DNA from: Verrucomicrobiota bacterium
Lineage (GTDB): Bacteria; Verrucomicrobiota; Verrucomicrobiia; Chthoniobacterales; JAFAMB01
Assembly: GCA_019242435.1 (NCBI GenBank)
Contig: JAFAVN010000279.1
Coordinates: 1 to 7,214 of the forward strand
Direction: 5' to 3'
Length of the DNA: 7,214 nt
Below, one piece after another: positions 6,944 to 7,214 of the stretch. A program made the translations under genes and the position numbers. Position 1 is the first letter of the stretch. Every line of letters starts with the position of its first letter. Under the pieces are notes generated by a model that was not told where the DNA came from, searched no databases, and saw only the letters and a list, made by a program, of their open reading frames with translations.

Positions 6944-7214
6944 GATCAAATCTTTTTTTTCGTTCCAGGGTGATTCGCTCTTCAGCGGTATCGCCAACGT
7001 AAGGTAGTTTGCATAGAGGCGCTTTGAATCCCGGCAAAAGGATGGCGACTCCGGTCGAATCGATCGATCCGACCGCCAACAAGATCGTATTTTTTTCTGT
7101 TGTATCTCGCTCCAGCGGCAAACCATAAGTCCGAGCTAACTCCGCGAGCTGCCCCAAATCGTTTTCCGAAATGGTGACCGGAATCTTTGCACCTTCAGCA
7201 AATGCAACCCCATT
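6924..7214 (-). CDS. Unidentified protein, C-terminal 96 residues (5' end outside window)
   Basis: An open frame enters from the right edge and stops at 6924-6926. It is read as coding because it has no stop over its whole visible length and its stop codon overlaps the secretin start by 20 bp, a typical operon junction. The visible part begins NGVAFAEGAKIPVTISENDL, continues with a probable beta-strand pair (ILLAVGSIDSTGVAILLPG) and ends in a charged tail rich in Lys, Arg and Asp. No family was recognised. In the classical gsp order GspC precedes GspD, and in pil clusters PilP precedes PilQ, so an inner-membrane or periplasmic secretin partner is plausible by position only. The TTG at 7157 is probably not the start, because the frame continues upstream without a stop. 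Confidence 0.65.
   Translation of the reverse strand, partial: NGVAFAEGAKIPVTISENDLGQLAELARTYGLPLERDTTEKNTILLAVGSIDSTGVAILLPGFKAPLCKLPYVGDTAEERITLERKKRFDHDQRNN

Noticed and set aside
6944..7126. In-frame upstream ATG at 7126 extending the secretin by 61 residues
   Set aside because: The added residues show no signal peptide and would overlap the upstream gene by about 200 bp. The ATG at 6943 gives a normal signal peptide.

Overview
The window carries one compact operon, all on the minus strand, that encodes part of a type II secretion / type IV pilus-like envelope machine. In transcription order (high to low coordinates) it holds: the 3' end of an unidentified gene cut by the right edge (6924-7214); an outer-membrane secretin of the GspD/PilQ family (5147-6943); two small type IV pilin-like proteins (4579-5160 and 4018-4554); a larger GspK/PilX-like membrane-anchored protein (2605-4008); and a GspE/PilB-type assembly ATPase (455-2599). 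Junctions are tight: overlaps of 20 and 14 bp, then gaps of 24, 9 and 5 bp. This indicates a single transcript with translational coupling. Good Shine-Dalgarno sequences are largely absent.

Together the genes supply the motor (ATPase), the filament or pseudopilus tip parts (the I-, J- and K-like proteins) and the outer-membrane gate (secretin). The order secretin, I, J, K resembles the classical gsp order, but the ATPase is moved to the end. No inner-membrane platform protein (GspF/PilC), major pilin (GspG/PilA), prepilin peptidase or PilM/N/O-type protein lies in the window, so these must be encoded elsewhere if the machine works.

The first 454 bases, downstream of the operon, have no convincing gene. 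They are dense in inverted repeats: a 112-bp imperfect palindrome with 32-nt arms at the left edge (a possible RAYT/MITE-type repeat), several versions of a short GCTCC-N3-GGAGC palindrome, two of them with a shared CTATAAAGAT flank, and other hairpins. One of these hairpins may end the transcript.

The organism is a Gram-negative (diderm) bacterium of moderate GC. The style of the proteins, the weak ribosome-binding sites and the GCTCC-TAC-GGAGC repeats suggest Verrucomicrobiota or a relative. That assignment is an inference from memory of such genomes and was not tested.
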